DNA from: Halichondria panicea
Taxonomy: Eukaryota > Porifera > Demospongiae > Suberitida > Halichondriidae
DNA length: 64,000 bases
NCBI RefSeq assembly: GCF_963675165.1
Contig: NC_087382.1
Span: 3,697,963 to 3,761,962, forward strand
Reading direction: 5' to 3'
Under the pieces are notes generated by a model that made no database searches, had not been told where the DNA came from, and was given only the letters and a program-made list of their open reading frames with translations. A program made the position numbers and the translations under genes. Positions 12,301 to 22,955 of the stretch are shown one piece after another. The number at the start of each line of letters is the position of its first letter. Position 1 is the first letter of the stretch.

Positions 12301-14266
12301 TTACGAAAAATTTATCTACTCTTGCATCTCCATAATTATTATTCATACGCTATTGCCTAAATGACACAACTGTTGTTCTTACCAGCACATTTCCAAGAGT
12401 ATCTTGAGCCCCACAGGACAGGTGGAGGGCACTGGTAGGTGGAGACTGTTACTGCCCACCCCCCAGATAATAGCCGAGCTGTTTACATTCTGAGGGAGAG
12501 GGAGGGGGGAAAGTGACCAATGGAATCACTGAACAGTAGCAGTGTGCAAACAAACGTAAGGACAGTATATGCATGGAAATGTACGGTAATATCTAAAAAT
12601 AGAGTTCTATTAATAGAATGTTGCATAAAGTGGATCGAATGCAGCTTTTGCTCCACATTCAACTAATAGTGGTTGCATCACCACGCCCCAGCTCTTGCAT
12701 GCCCTAGCTCTTTTCTTTATGCGCCCTTGCCACAACTTAGAATATTCTGGGACATGATTGTTATGCAGCGGTGTCCATGGTGATCAACTAATGGTACATT
12801 TTTACACATAAACACTTGACATCTACGCTATGTGTTAACACTGTTACACAGACAACATTACCTTATATGGCATTTCCTGAGTCAGCATCTCCCATAGCAA
12901 CACGCCGTACGCCCACACATCGACCTTCTCTGAGCAAGCCTCATGTCTAATGACCTCTGGTGCCATCCACGCCACAGTGCCCACGAAGCTCATTTTAGTG
13001 CTGCGATCACCAATGGAGCGACTCACTCCAAAATCAGATATCTTCACACGGCCGTCTTCACACACTAGAATACTGTGTGTGGGGGGGGGTGGTGGTGCGT
13101 GTGAGGTACGTGGGTGTGTAGTGTGTATGATGTGTGGGGGGGAGACCTTACTAACAGACACTGCACTGTACAGAATGCATTCTTGCATGTTTGGAGTCCA
13201 TTAATTAACCTGGCTGCATTACATTGGCCTGCTTATAGGGTGACCACAATAGACTGTACATGTACCAAAACTGGCAGTTTTCAATAAGTGAGTGGGTGTA
13301 TACATAACCTAGGATACCACACACTGGCACACAGTCTGGTAGACTAACCACAAGTATGTATTAGCACGTCACATGTCTCCCAGCCACCCACACAAGTGAT
13401 TTGTGCAATAAATACCACAGCTCGTGAATACTGCTAACGAACTGTTGAATACTGTTATGACTCTAGTCGCAAACAAGCAAGAACCGAGGTAACACAATAA
13501 CACACTCTAACAAAACAGTGCCAGCTGCCACTGTGTAATAGCGAGGGCAACAATACGCCCACTCACTCACTGAAGTGATTTCTGTCGTGGGAATTACAAA
13601 AAGCGTAGAATAACATATAAAATCAATCACTCAGTAATGAATACTATGTGCGTCAATAGAATTGGTCATTGAAGGCATAACAACACCGGCTGGCCGAGGA
13701 ATAGTGGTCATGCACACTAGTCAGAGGGAGTTCTCCTAAAGCCAACAAAATGTTCAAAGCTAGGATAGGTGCTTCAATTATTGCATGAATGTTAAATAAA
13801 AGCCCCTGATAGCACTGAACAGTCTCTAATGCTAAAACTCAATGTTTTGATCATATAAACGTTATTCAGATCTTGCTTGCTAAATAGACAAACACACCAA
13901 GCTAGCTAGGGAAGAGCTACAAATGCATCTATTCATTCTTCACTAAAGTTACGGGCTATCAAAGATAGCTCCAAAAAAAAACCGAAAGGCCTTCACTTTT
14001 TTAATTGTGGACAGCAAGTAAAAATTCGTCCACACACACACCCACACACACACCCACGCATACTCCCACTCACTTCATTGATTTGAGGTCTCTATGGATG
14101 ATCTTCTTGGAGTGGAGGTATTGCATGCCACCTGTGATCTGACGTGACCATGCTACCACTGTGTGAGGAAGGATCTCCACATCACTCTTGTGGATATAGT
14201 CGTACAAGTTGCCACGGGAACAATACTCCATTATGAGACAATGGACGGGATGGCTGGAGCTAACAC

Positions 14267-14316
<50 letters not shown>

Positions 14317-15522
14317 TGTGTGGGGGGGGTGCTGAGAAACATTCAGCGCAGCAGTATTATGTAGTGTCATTAAAATAAAATCACTTTGTATGATCGAAGC
14401 TGTTACAACATGTGACTACAATGGATACCTAATAAGCAGTTGTATATGTCTAAAGATGCCACCTGTCGTCATACAGAAAACTCCTTTTAATACATCAGAG
14501 GCTGACAATGAAAATACACGTCAGAAATAATAAAACGCAACTGTTACAATAATTTATGCGATATAGCCATTACAGAGGCGATCCCAAAATTCCCTATAAT
14601 ATAGCAAAAGCAAAAACAAAACAGTGGTGGTTGGAATGAGCTCTCCAAGCTATATCCTACGTACATTGGCCTGCATAGCGGATAATCATCTCCCCTTGGG
14701 CTGTAAACTACAATGTGCAATCAGACAGTCAGGGATGTGGTGGGCGGGTGGTGGTTGGTACTAACCAACGGAAATAAGCACCTCTGGCCTACCTAGTTTA
14801 CAGCTACAGTATAACACAAGGCAATTGTGTATTGAGGATTGCAAAGTAGCAACCACTTTTAAAATTCTGGGCACCACATCCGACAGCATATAAATTATTA
14901 TTACTCACTTTAAGACGACGATGTTTGGGTGTTTGAGCTTCCGCAAGTATCGTACTTCCTCACAATAACTCGGATCTTTCACTTTCTTCACGGCTACTTT
15001 ATTTCCTCTGTATTCTCCAACAAAAACCGCTCCCTGACTGCCAGAGCCGATAAATTCAAGATCTCGAATATCTTCAAACGGTACCTCCCACGCGTCCTTC
15101 TTGACTTTAGGGTCCAGGTCTCTGCGCAGGTATGCAGCAACCGGGTGTATACAGGCCATAAGGCCTCCCCAGAACCCGCGGCCTCTACCGGGGGGCTGGG
15201 TGGGGCTGGTCCTAGAATCGTAATGAGGTGGTGGGGTGGTGATACCTCCACTAGCAGACTCGGGGCTGTAACGCTCCATTGATGCTTCGTCATCTGTTGC
15301 AGTAGATGGATTCGCTCTCCTTGCATGAAGAATTTCATAGCCTCTTAATCTTTCTTCTAGCTCCGAGGGTTGCATTTGTGTGTCGGGTAGCTCCATCTCT
15401 GTGGCTGTGTCGCTGCTCTGATCATTCTCTTCTTGATCTTGGAGTAGATTGTTGTTCTCATATATTGGAGCTTCAGAATCGCTCTCCATTGGCATCCTAG
15501 CGGCCTCCACTGAAACTGCCAT
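9322..15522 (-). CDS. MAP3K12/13-like: DLK/LZK-type mitogen-activated protein kinase kinase kinase
   Basis: A Ser/Thr kinase of the mixed-lineage family that activates JNK/p38 cascades. Eight exons join in phase: 15522-14909, 14268-14074, 13072-12862, 12489-12383, 12242-11916, 11619-10076, 9755-9616 and 9357-9322, giving 1057 aa. The kinase domain starts near residue 150 ([20 protein letters not shown]): Gly loop 159-166, VAVKK with the ATP Lys at 179, HRD 263-265, DFG 283-285 and APE 307-309. All catalytic residues are present, so activity is expected. The order [35 protein letters not shown], then ATPPETY and a Leu/Glu-rich coiled coil matches DLK/LZK rather than MLK1-4, and no SH3 or CRIB was seen. 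The long sixth exon is a Ser/Thr/Pro-rich tail. The last exon adds only [11 protein letters not shown]. If intron 7 were retained, an unrelated stretch would end at 9493. One gene represents the DLK/LZK pair here. Confidence 0.93.
9825..9905. repeat. TATGACACTG short tandem repeat
   Basis: Repeats of roughly gtatgacact with interspersed ataattatgacact units, in intron 6 of the DLK-like gene. Confidence 0.85.
14271..14322. repeat. (TG)n microsatellite at a DLK-like splice acceptor
   Basis: On the gene strand this is (CA)n ending in CAG immediately before the exon that starts at 14268. It is one of several introns in this window with CA repeats directly at the 3' splice site. Confidence 0.93.
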
Positions 15523-15862
15523 AGCTTCACTTGCTGTGTAGACTCTGAGTAGTAGTAATGAGCTCCAAATCCTTGGAAAAGCACTGTACTACAAGTAAAT
15601 GATGCAAATTGGAAGTTTGTGCACTTGCAATAAATAATTAATTTTTAGCATCGCAGGGGATTCCCCTAGGCCTATAGGCTACTTGTAGAATACGTCATTG
15701 TTTTTATAACTAAAAATAGTTTGGGCTCTCACAAATTACATAATCATTATTAGATCTAGTTGCTATCGCACATGCGCAGTAGAATATTATGAGACCTTAA
15801 ACTGCTAAAATGAAAGTTAATGACAAACATTTCTGATAGACATGATAAATAAAGGAGAGGCA
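15523..15862. other. Intergenic, DLK-like promoter side
   Basis: AT-rich stretch between the DLK-like start codon and the stop of the sulfotransferase gene, both on the minus strand. It probably contains the DLK-like promoter and 5' UTR. No specific site was identified. Confidence 0.4.
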
Positions 15863-17985
15863 TTAAACATAATCTTTGATAGGAAATGAATTCTGCATCC
15901 CATTATCAGCTAACAACTGCATAGTCTCTGTAACAGTTCTTGATATTAATTGGCTCTGTTGAGTTGTAAAATGTTCAAAATTGTCTTCATGATTTCTATA
16001 GAAACTGTTATATCCTTCCCTTAGTTTAGATTGTATGCTTCCTTCAGTGAACAGGTCTTGAAATCCAAGAAATTTAACCATCTTTAACACCTCTTTAGCT
16101 GAATTATTTTTGACATCTTCGTATTTGATGACGAGGAAAGGGTTAAACTTTCCATCTACAATCCACCCACTGATGTGAGACTTCCATCTTTCCATTCTGT
16201 CTTGAATGTATTTGTCCCATAGCTCATTAGCTCCTGAAATAGAAATAGAGTGTGTGTGTGTGTGTGTAAAGTAAAGAGGGGTATACGTACGTGATCTGGT
16301 TGATGAAAACCTGTATGCACGTACTTTCAAATCATCAGTCAATCTAGACGGAAGCTATGGGCCCGCAAAGCCATCCGGACATCTAGACTGAAGCTATGGG
16401 CCCACAAAGTCAACTATATTAGCTCACCAAAGTACTCTTTCCCCACGTAGAGGTAGTGGTTGCTGACAGTGGAGTTTACCCGCCTCTTTGATCTCTCTCG
16501 ATGCCACTCGGCAATCATGGCTCTTCGAGGGTTCCTCACGAGGAGAATGGCACCACCGTACACCGGAGCATCATTGAGTATTCTTTTGGGGAGCTTCCTG
16601 TAAAGCAGTGACAACATACTACATAATTATGGTTATGATTGAAACTGTAGCATCTTTGAAAGGCCATAAACTTGTATTGCGATGATCCAATTTCTGAAAG
16701 CTTAAAAGGAGCTTTTTTAAAGATGAGATGTTCAACTCACAAATTTGCATACCACATTTCTAATTATCGCTAAACGACCGTCGAATAAACGCACCAACTG
16801 AAAGACCTTCTTTTATATAGAAAACCACAAAGCGTTGAAGTTGCACCAGAACTAAAGTTATGGCCGTTTATCTAGTGTGCATGCACGTAGCATTCGAATA
16901 GCCAATATTAATGGTCTGATTTTCAAAAAACTTAAAAGGAGCTCTTTTGCAACATGATTAAACAAATACAGTGATCACATTGTCAGCTGTATGTAGTACG
17001 GTATACACAATGGTATATATACCAACCTATTTGTGAAGAGTGCTCCCTTGCCGTGTGTTTTGATGACAAGGACACTTGCTCCGCGCACTCCCTCTCCTGT
17101 GAAGCCTTTAGTACGCAGGCCACTGTCACAGTAAAGAGCACCTTCGTGCCAAAAAAAGACAGTTAGTAATAATAATGGCTACCTTTGTTCCACAATGTAA
17201 TTTAAAAAACTTAATTATTCAGCATCATAATTATAAATTGCTGCCAAATCAGGCTCACGTAGAGTTTGGCAGTGTTGTGTATCTAGCTACATACATATAT
17301 TGAAAGTACAATTTTTTTGAGGCGCTTAATTTTTGGTCTTCCATAAAAATTAGGTCCACGAAATACTTAGCTAATGGACACAATGTCATACACAAATTTA
17401 TTCTTCAGAGGCCATTTTACGAAATTGAAGTGCCTCGAAAATTTCACACAACACAGTATAGCTAGCTTATTAATAACCTGTACAAATTCCAGTAACCTTC
17501 TCCAGTAGTCCTCTCAACCATGTATTACCAGATCCCGGGAAGCTAGCCAGAGCTACTGGAAATCGATTAGTTCCATTCTGAAACCGACATTGACTTGTGT
17601 TCAGAATCGGCCCGAATTTTGTCTCCTTTGCGATTGTCTTCTCCTTGCAATTGTTATAAAATGATCTCTCTTTTACAGATAAGTGGTCAATACATTGTGG
17701 ATCTGCACATACCATGGCTAGCAAGTCTTGTGTGTGAACAGGGAGTGACCTTAATTTCATAACGGCAGTTCTCATGTGTGTGGGGAAAATCGTGATAGCG
17801 TTTGGTGTGTGATCGTTTTCATTCTCTGTTAATAGGTTCAAATTGAATCTTCGTTCGTTACGTAATTTGTCCTCTTTCCAGTGTATATCGACCACAAACA
17901 TAGAGTGAAATATGAGCAAGAAAGCAGCTGCCAGAGTGCCCCATATCACAGCAATCAACAGCATGAGTTTGAGGGTCCTGTTCAT
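15863..17985 (-). CDS. Type II membrane sulfotransferase (WSCD-like catalytic domain)
   Basis: Four exons join in phase: 17985-17478, 17141-17027, 16597-16428 and 16233-15863, giving 387 aa. An N-terminal signal anchor spans residues about 6-29, followed by a Cys-containing stem and a Golgi-type catalytic domain. The 5'-phosphosulfate loop is ASFPGSGNTWLRGLLE (PGSGNTW at 150-156); after it comes TKGFTGEGV..SVLVIKTHG and the 3'-phosphate region LLVRNPRRAMIAEWHRE. This order matches WSCD-type sulfotransferases, which transfer sulfate from PAPS to carbohydrate acceptors, but no WSC domains precede it. The acceptor is unknown. A CA-repeat lies just downstream of the third exon in the last intron. 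The start codon is followed directly by the signal anchor. The gene is divergent from the ADP-ribosylhydrolase gene. Confidence 0.85.
16680..16940. repeat. Dispersed 'gcttaaaaggagct / aaagttatggccg' repeat copies
   Basis: Two imperfect copies of a motif with tttctgaaagcttaaaaggagc, and one copy of ctaaagttatggccgtt, lie in intron 2 of the sulfotransferase gene. Related copies occur at about 904-975 and 24460-25110. Confidence 0.6.
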
Positions 17986-18367
17986 TTTAACTGAGAGAAC
18001 AGAACGTTGTACTGGTATTAAAACAAACTAAGCACTATCATTGATATCTAGACTAGCTATACTCAGTCTAAACTCAGACTATAGCTCTTAGTTTAAAGAC
18101 ACAATCCACACCTTTTATCTTACCATAAAATACTATCTGGCTGCTTTTATCTATGCTGCATTTACCATCTGTTTTTTGAGAGGCCAGAACAATGCTACCA
18201 TTGTGTGGTGTCTGTCAGTCAGTCTAGACATTAAGAAATGTATGTGGGTGGAGTCCATGCAACTATAGGGGGCGGGGCGATAGTCAAGAGCTGATTCCAC
18301 ACTCTCACTGCACTCGCTCTCTCACTGCATAAACAAACACAACTCAGTCAACAAGTCTTCTAAACAG
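17986..18367. promoter_or_regulatory. Short divergent upstream region with GC box
   Basis: This interval separates the sulfotransferase start codon (minus) from the first exon of the ADP-ribosylhydrolase gene (plus). A GC box reading ggggcggggcg lies at about 18269-18279, and a pyrimidine-rich ctctcactgcactcgctctc stretch follows, typical of a TATA-less start. Shared control of the two genes is inference. Confidence 0.5.
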
Positions 18368-18463
18368 GTAAGCTAAATCCTAATTGTTTCAGTGTATCTT
18401 GCTCTAAGCAAAGGGTCCAACAGCATTGTTTCATATTTCTCCCCTGCAGAGCTACTGGAAGAC

Positions 18464-19534
18464 ATGGTTGATTCTGATCTCAAGAAACGCTTTGAAGCAT
18501 GCAACGTTTTGTCTGGTGTGGGAGATGCCATCGGCTACAAAAACGGTGAATGGGAATTTTGTCGATCAGGACGCAGAATCCACGAAGATTTGTACAAAAT
18601 GGGAGGTCTAGAAAATATCAAAGTCGATTCTCGAAACTGGATGATTTCTGACGATACTGTAATGCACTTAGCAACTTCCGAAGCACTTGTTTCGAAATGG
18701 GAGAGTTTGCCTGAACTATACTCGAAAATAGCGCAGAAGTACGTTGAGTGTATGAGGGATATGGCTGGACGGGCACCTGGCTTAACCTGCTCAGCTAGTG
18801 TGCAGAGGTTGAGACCTCAAGTAGACAAAGGATGGTACATTCCGTTCAACCCACGCGGAGGCGGGTGTGGCGCAGCTATGAGAGCCGTGCCCATTGGTCT
18901 GCTGTATTGGAAACCGGAGGAGATATTGTTACTGATAACAATCTCGATTGAGAGTGGACGAATGACTCATAACAATCCAACTGGCTACCTTGGAGCTATG
19001 GCCGTCGCTCTGTTTGTATCGTATGCAGTACAGAAGAAACCTCTCAAAGAGTGGGGTGCCGGACTAATCGTAACACTGGAGAAAGCATGGGAGTATATCG
19101 AGAATGAAGGTCGAGATGTTGAAGAAAATCGTGGTGCCTGGGATTACTTCAAGAAATCCTGGACAGACTATCTCTCTCTTCGTGGTATCACTGATGGAAT
19201 CTCCAAGCCTAAATTCCCAGACACGTACAAAGTATCGGAACGGGACAAGTTCTACAAGAGCGTGAGTTTTGCAGGTACAGGTGGAGCTAGTGGCCACGAT
19301 GCTCCGATGATTGCGTACGATGCTTTGCTCAGTGCTGGTGATTCGTGGGAAGAGCTGTGTTTACGTAGCATGCTTCACGGCGGAGATTCAGACAGCACTG
19401 GTATTATTGCAGCCGCGTGTTGGGGAGGCATGAACGGTTACCGTGACGTCCCTGAAGGGCATTACAAGAAGCTCGAGTATTTGGATCGACTGAAGACACA
19501 GGGAAAGAAATTATACGAGAAATCTACAAAATGA
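18464..19534 (+). CDS. ADPRH: ADP-ribosylarginine hydrolase (ARH1 family)
   Basis: Removes ADP-ribose from modified arginine, reversing mono-ADP-ribosylation in the cytosol. The single coding exon gives 356 aa, nearly the length of mammalian ARH1. The paired Mg-binding motifs are complete: SDDT at residues 62-65 (ISDDTVMHLATSEAL) and GDSDSTG at 307-313 (Asp308, Asp310). GVGDAIGYKNGEWEF near the N-terminus and NPRGGGCGAAMRAVPIGL in the middle are also family hallmarks. I chose the ATG at 18464 because an intron with donor CAG/GTAAGC (18368) and acceptor CTGCAG (18449) lies in the 5' UTR. The frame is open upstream to 18392, but that part falls inside the intron. The gene converges with the first GT92 gene. 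Confidence 0.94.
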   Translation: MVDSDLKKRFEACNVLSGVGDAIGYKNGEWEFCRSGRRIHEDLYKMGGLENIKVDSRNWMISDDTVMHLATSEALVSKWESLPELYSKIAQKYVECMRDMAGRAPGLTCSASVQRLRPQVDKGWYIPFNPRGGGCGAAMRAVPIGLLYWKPEEILLLITISIESGRMTHNNPTGYLGAMAVALFVSYAVQKKPLKEWGAGLIVTLEKAWEYIENEGRDVEENRGAWDYFKKSWTDYLSLRGITDGISKPKFPDTYKVSERDKFYKSVSFAGTGGASGHDAPMIAYDALLSAGDSWEELCLRSMLHGGDSDSTGIIAAACWGGMNGYRDVPEGHYKKLEYLDRLKTQGKKLYEKSTK

Positions 19535-19901
19535 CTTGCTAATTAGTTAGAGATGTGTGTGTGGATGAGGAATTCTGTACACATAGTGTAGAACTCCCCA
19601 GCTAGTTAGAAGGTGTTTATTGTGTGCCTATTATGACATCATGCTATTTTTTTTAATGCTACAATTTATATATCATTGTGTAATATAATTATGTGTATGA
19701 CGTTGTTGGCACTTAATTCATAATGCTATTGTTCATGTTCATATATAAAGGTGTCTATTGTGTGCGGCCTATAATTAAAATGACATCATATTCTAATGCT
19801 ATAATTAATTTTGGTATGAATATATTTTTGTACATGATTCTGTTGATGACTTCATATCATACAGTGTAATAATTTTTATCATTAAGTCGGAGACCATTAA
19901 G
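19535..19901. other. Convergent intergenic region with short direct repeats
   Basis: It holds the 3' UTR of the ADP-ribosylhydrolase gene. Two imperfect copies of aaggtgtntattgtgtg...atgacatcat...taatgcta lie about 140 bp apart. No gene was seen. Confidence 0.5.
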
Positions 19902-21323
19902 TTATGTAAACAAGCAAAATATTAAATTGAAAACTAGCAAGAATACATTCGTAGTGTGTTCCCATGACCCATTCGCATGTGGTGGTCCAATATGCAGCGC
20001 TTCTCCAGTCATCATCTTGTTTCCCTTTCGAATATGAGCAGCATACATGACATCGAGCGAAACTTGGTTGACTTTGTAGCCCTTGAGCATTTTGTAAGCG
20101 TAATGCGTAGCTGCGTCAATGATCACATTAGCTTTATGCAGAGACTTCGGATTACCCTGAATGAAGTGAGAATAGTTCTTGAGTTGGCTAGTGAGGTTGC
20201 CATCTGGTATCGGTATCGATTTGTTTAATCCAAACTGGTCCGGGTAATACTCAATCCATTTGAACATACACGAGCCAATATTTTCACCGCGGCAATATTT
20301 GTTGATATAGTAATACAGTTGTTTTTCTGTCGGTATCCTTGGTGTTAGGAAATCATCCGTGTCTATTAAAATGAGGTAATCATATACACCTTGTAGTCTG
20401 TACACGCAGTCTTCATATATAAGTCCTTGGTTGTGGTACCACAGTTCGTTGGGGGCGAGATACTTGTTCCAAACATCCACACTCAGAAATCCCTCCTGCA
20501 TAGCTTTCTTTATAAAGGGTTTATCAAGACCACCAGCAAGCTTAAAAGAGTCTTCAGCATCTAGATGTACATGTTGTACCCCGAGAGCACGTTGATAGAG
20601 CAACCATTCTTCCAGCCACGGTGGTCTACTTCCAAATATTTTTGCACAGGCTGCAATAGTGAAACCATACTTCTTAGCCTCGGGGGTCAAGGGTTTAACT
20701 TTACGTTGAAGTATGAGGAGGGGTCGCTCAGAAGCTGCTATTTCAATCGGAGAATTCTCATCTCGTTTAAAATGAATGTAACCATTGCTCCCGTTTTTTG
20801 CAGGCATGTCAAAACATTCTACGAACGCTTCTTCATGATTAATTTTCGGATAGAAGTGTCGCCAGAGTGGAGTTTCACCAATTAAGCGAACTTCGAAATC
20901 TCGAGCAATTTTGTTGTCTATCTGACAACCGACAATCAGTTTACGATCAGTAATTGATTTTTTGACAACAATGAGGAAAACGGAAGAGTTTCGATGTTGT
21001 TGATATTTTTTAGCTCGACTGTCGAAATAAATAGCGCGTACAAAGAGTTCTTTTGACGGGTAGAAAGTAGGTAACACTTGAGTGGTCACGTTTTGCGGAG
21101 GGGAAGGGGATGCGGTACTGAATGTTGATGTTTCGCTGTGTGTTGATTGTTGTGTGGACGGTATTGACGTATAGGGATCCGTGTTTCTAGGGGAGGGGGT
21201 GGTCCGCCCAACGTGACGACTGAGAGCTATCAATATAACTATCACCCCCAGGGCAAGCAGTAGTATCAGTTTGTTTTGGGAGGACCTCAACATCATTACG
21301 TTTTGTTTAGACTTGGACTTCAT
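19902..21323 (-). CDS. GT92-family glycosyltransferase, copy 1
   Basis: A single coding exon of 473 aa. It has a type II signal anchor (residues about 18-35), a Ser/Thr/Pro-rich stem to about residue 85, and a GT92 (former DUF23) catalytic domain. Seen: CAKIFGSRPPWLEEWLLYQR, GVQHVHLDAED, WYHNQGLIYEDCVYRL, and the DXD-like DTDDF at 321-325 for metal/nucleotide-sugar binding. C. elegans GALT-1 of this family is a galactosyltransferase acting on N-glycan core fucose; donor and acceptor here are not known. Just before the ATG the sequence reads ctctctctgtag/gt, so a 5' UTR intron is likely. The hydrophobic C-terminal end (VFLLVFNLIFCLF) is unusual and could reflect an unspliced last exon. Confidence 0.9.
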   Translation of the reverse strand: MKSKSKQNVMMLRSSQNKLILLLALGVIVILIALSRHVGRTTPSPRNTDPYTSIPSTQQSTHSETSTFSTASPSPPQNVTTQVLPTFYPSKELFVRAIYFDSRAKKYQQHRNSSVFLIVVKKSITDRKLIVGCQIDNKIARDFEVRLIGETPLWRHFYPKINHEEAFVECFDMPAKNGSNGYIHFKRDENSPIEIAASERPLLILQRKVKPLTPEAKKYGFTIAACAKIFGSRPPWLEEWLLYQRALGVQHVHLDAEDSFKLAGGLDKPFIKKAMQEGFLSVDVWNKYLAPNELWYHNQGLIYEDCVYRLQGVYDYLILIDTDDFLTPRIPTEKQLYYYINKYCRGENIGSCMFKWIEYYPDQFGLNKSIPIPDGNLTSQLKNYSHFIQGNPKSLHKANVIIDAATHYAYKMLKGYKVNQVSLDVMYAAHIRKGNKMMTGEALHIGPPHANGSWEHTTNVFLLVFNLIFCLFT

Positions 21324-21641
21324 ACCTACAGAGAGAGAGCTGCCATTTAGAGTCTACGTTTGATGACACCTCGGCACAGCATTTATAGCAGAACTTCGAT
21401 TCGGTTGCTCTCGTACTATAAAATTATACTGAGCTTGTATTTAGCTTGTTTATCAATAAAAAACTGCTGCTCACAAGAATGTGTCAAGTCAGCAATCTAT
21501 TTGAAAACCACAATTTATGTAATAATGATTATCAAAATACACACATAATAATAATTCATGGTGAACATAATACATGTAGATAATATATACATGTAACGGT
21601 CGTAAATATGAAAGTAAAAATGCTAGAGAGATACACAGAGA

Positions 21642-22955
21642 CTAAGGTGGACTATAAACAAGGTTCTTGTGAAACGAAGGTTGTCTGTTCTTCCTAACAT
21701 GAGCCACATACGCATCAGTGATTTGAAACACTGCTCCACTGTAGCCATCTGTCATTTTGAAGGCATAGTGTGTGGCGGTGTCAACTAGAGCAATAGTTCT
21801 GTGCACTGACTTCGGGTTGCCCTGGACAACGTGCGTGTAATTGGATAGTAAGCTTGTCACGTTACCATCCTGTAGATTTGGAATGTCGGTGTTTTTAATG
21901 TATTTGTCTGGGAAGTATTCGACCCACATCATTTTACAAGAGCCGATATTGCTTTTGAAATATTTGTAAATATAGTAATGAACAGTATCTTGATCTGGGA
22001 CCCTTGGTACGAAGAAGTCATCCGTGTCCAGTACAAACATGAAATCATACGTCCCTCGAAATCGATATCCGCAATCTTCGAGAATCAATCCTTGATTATG
22101 GTACCACACTTCTTTGCCGTTAGCAAGCCACAGGACCCAGGGGTCGAGCGATAAAAATCCACTTTTTATTTCTGCTAAAACAAAATCCATTTTCTGTTTA
22201 TCAAGTTCTATAAAGAAGTAGTTATCAACGTCGATATGTACGTGGTCGATTCCGAGACGTTTCTGATACTTTATCCATTCCACAAACCACGGGGAGTTCC
22301 CGCCAAACACTTTAGTGCATGTGACCACGGTGAAGTTGTACTCTAGACCCTTGGGGGATGTGGGTGAAACGTGTGGGTCAGGTCGTCGTACAAATCGCTC
22401 TGAAACAGCCACTTCGATTTCCGACTTGTCACTGGTTTTGTAATACAGAAAAGCTTGGTCTCCGTTTTGTGAGGGGACATCAAAACAATCTATTAAAACT
22501 TCCTCGTGGTTGATTTTGTTGTAGACAGGATATGCCCTCCATAGTGGTGTTTCTCCAATAACCTTGACTTTGAAATTACTAGTTTTCACGTTTCCAATTT
22601 GACAGCCTACAATTAGATTATTATCAGTTATATTCTTCCAAATATTGGCCAATAGAACAGTGGCATTTCGATGACTCTCCCTCGGCCTATCGTCAATGTA
22701 AGCAGCTCGGACATTCACAAACTTTGATGGTAAAAACTCCACGTAGTTTAATTGTGGTCTGCCCTTTTGTGGCAAAATGTCTTGAAATTGGGCCAAATTT
22801 GACTGAAATTCTGTATTGAGATTATTCGCCCCTTGCCCAGTATTACAGAGGGGGGGTGGTCCAAAGTTAAATTGACTGAGAATGTAACAAACGATCAATA
22901 GAACGCCCCCGGCAACAATCCACACCAGAGTTTTGATAATTGTCGACAGTGCCAT
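21642..22955 (-). CDS. GT92-family glycosyltransferase, copy 2
   Basis: A single coding exon of 437 aa, in tandem and same orientation as copy 1, from which it has clearly diverged. Signal anchor at residues about 8-27, then catalytic core: CTKVFGGNSPWFVEWIKYQK, GIDHVHIDVD, WYHNQGLILEDCGYRF, DTDDF at 310-314 and KMMWVEYFPDKY. A probable 5' UTR acceptor (tcctcacacag) lies 17 bases before the ATG. The domain extents match copy 1 except for a shorter stem and no hydrophobic C-terminal end. Both are probably Golgi enzymes, and a sulfotransferase lies in the same gene run, but a shared pathway is inference. Confidence 0.9.
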   Translation of the reverse strand: MALSTIIKTLVWIVAGGVLLIVCYILSQFNFGPPPLCNTGQGANNLNTEFQSNLAQFQDILPQKGRPQLNYVEFLPSKFVNVRAAYIDDRPRESHRNATVLLANIWKNITDNNLIVGCQIGNVKTSNFKVKVIGETPLWRAYPVYNKINHEEVLIDCFDVPSQNGDQAFLYYKTSDKSEIEVAVSERFVRRPDPHVSPTSPKGLEYNFTVVTCTKVFGGNSPWFVEWIKYQKRLGIDHVHIDVDNYFFIELDKQKMDFVLAEIKSGFLSLDPWVLWLANGKEVWYHNQGLILEDCGYRFRGTYDFMFVLDTDDFFVPRVPDQDTVHYYIYKYFKSNIGSCKMMWVEYFPDKYIKNTDIPNLQDGNVTSLLSNYTHVVQGNPKSVHRTIALVDTATHYAFKMTDGYSGAVFQITDAYVAHVRKNRQPSFHKNLVYSPP

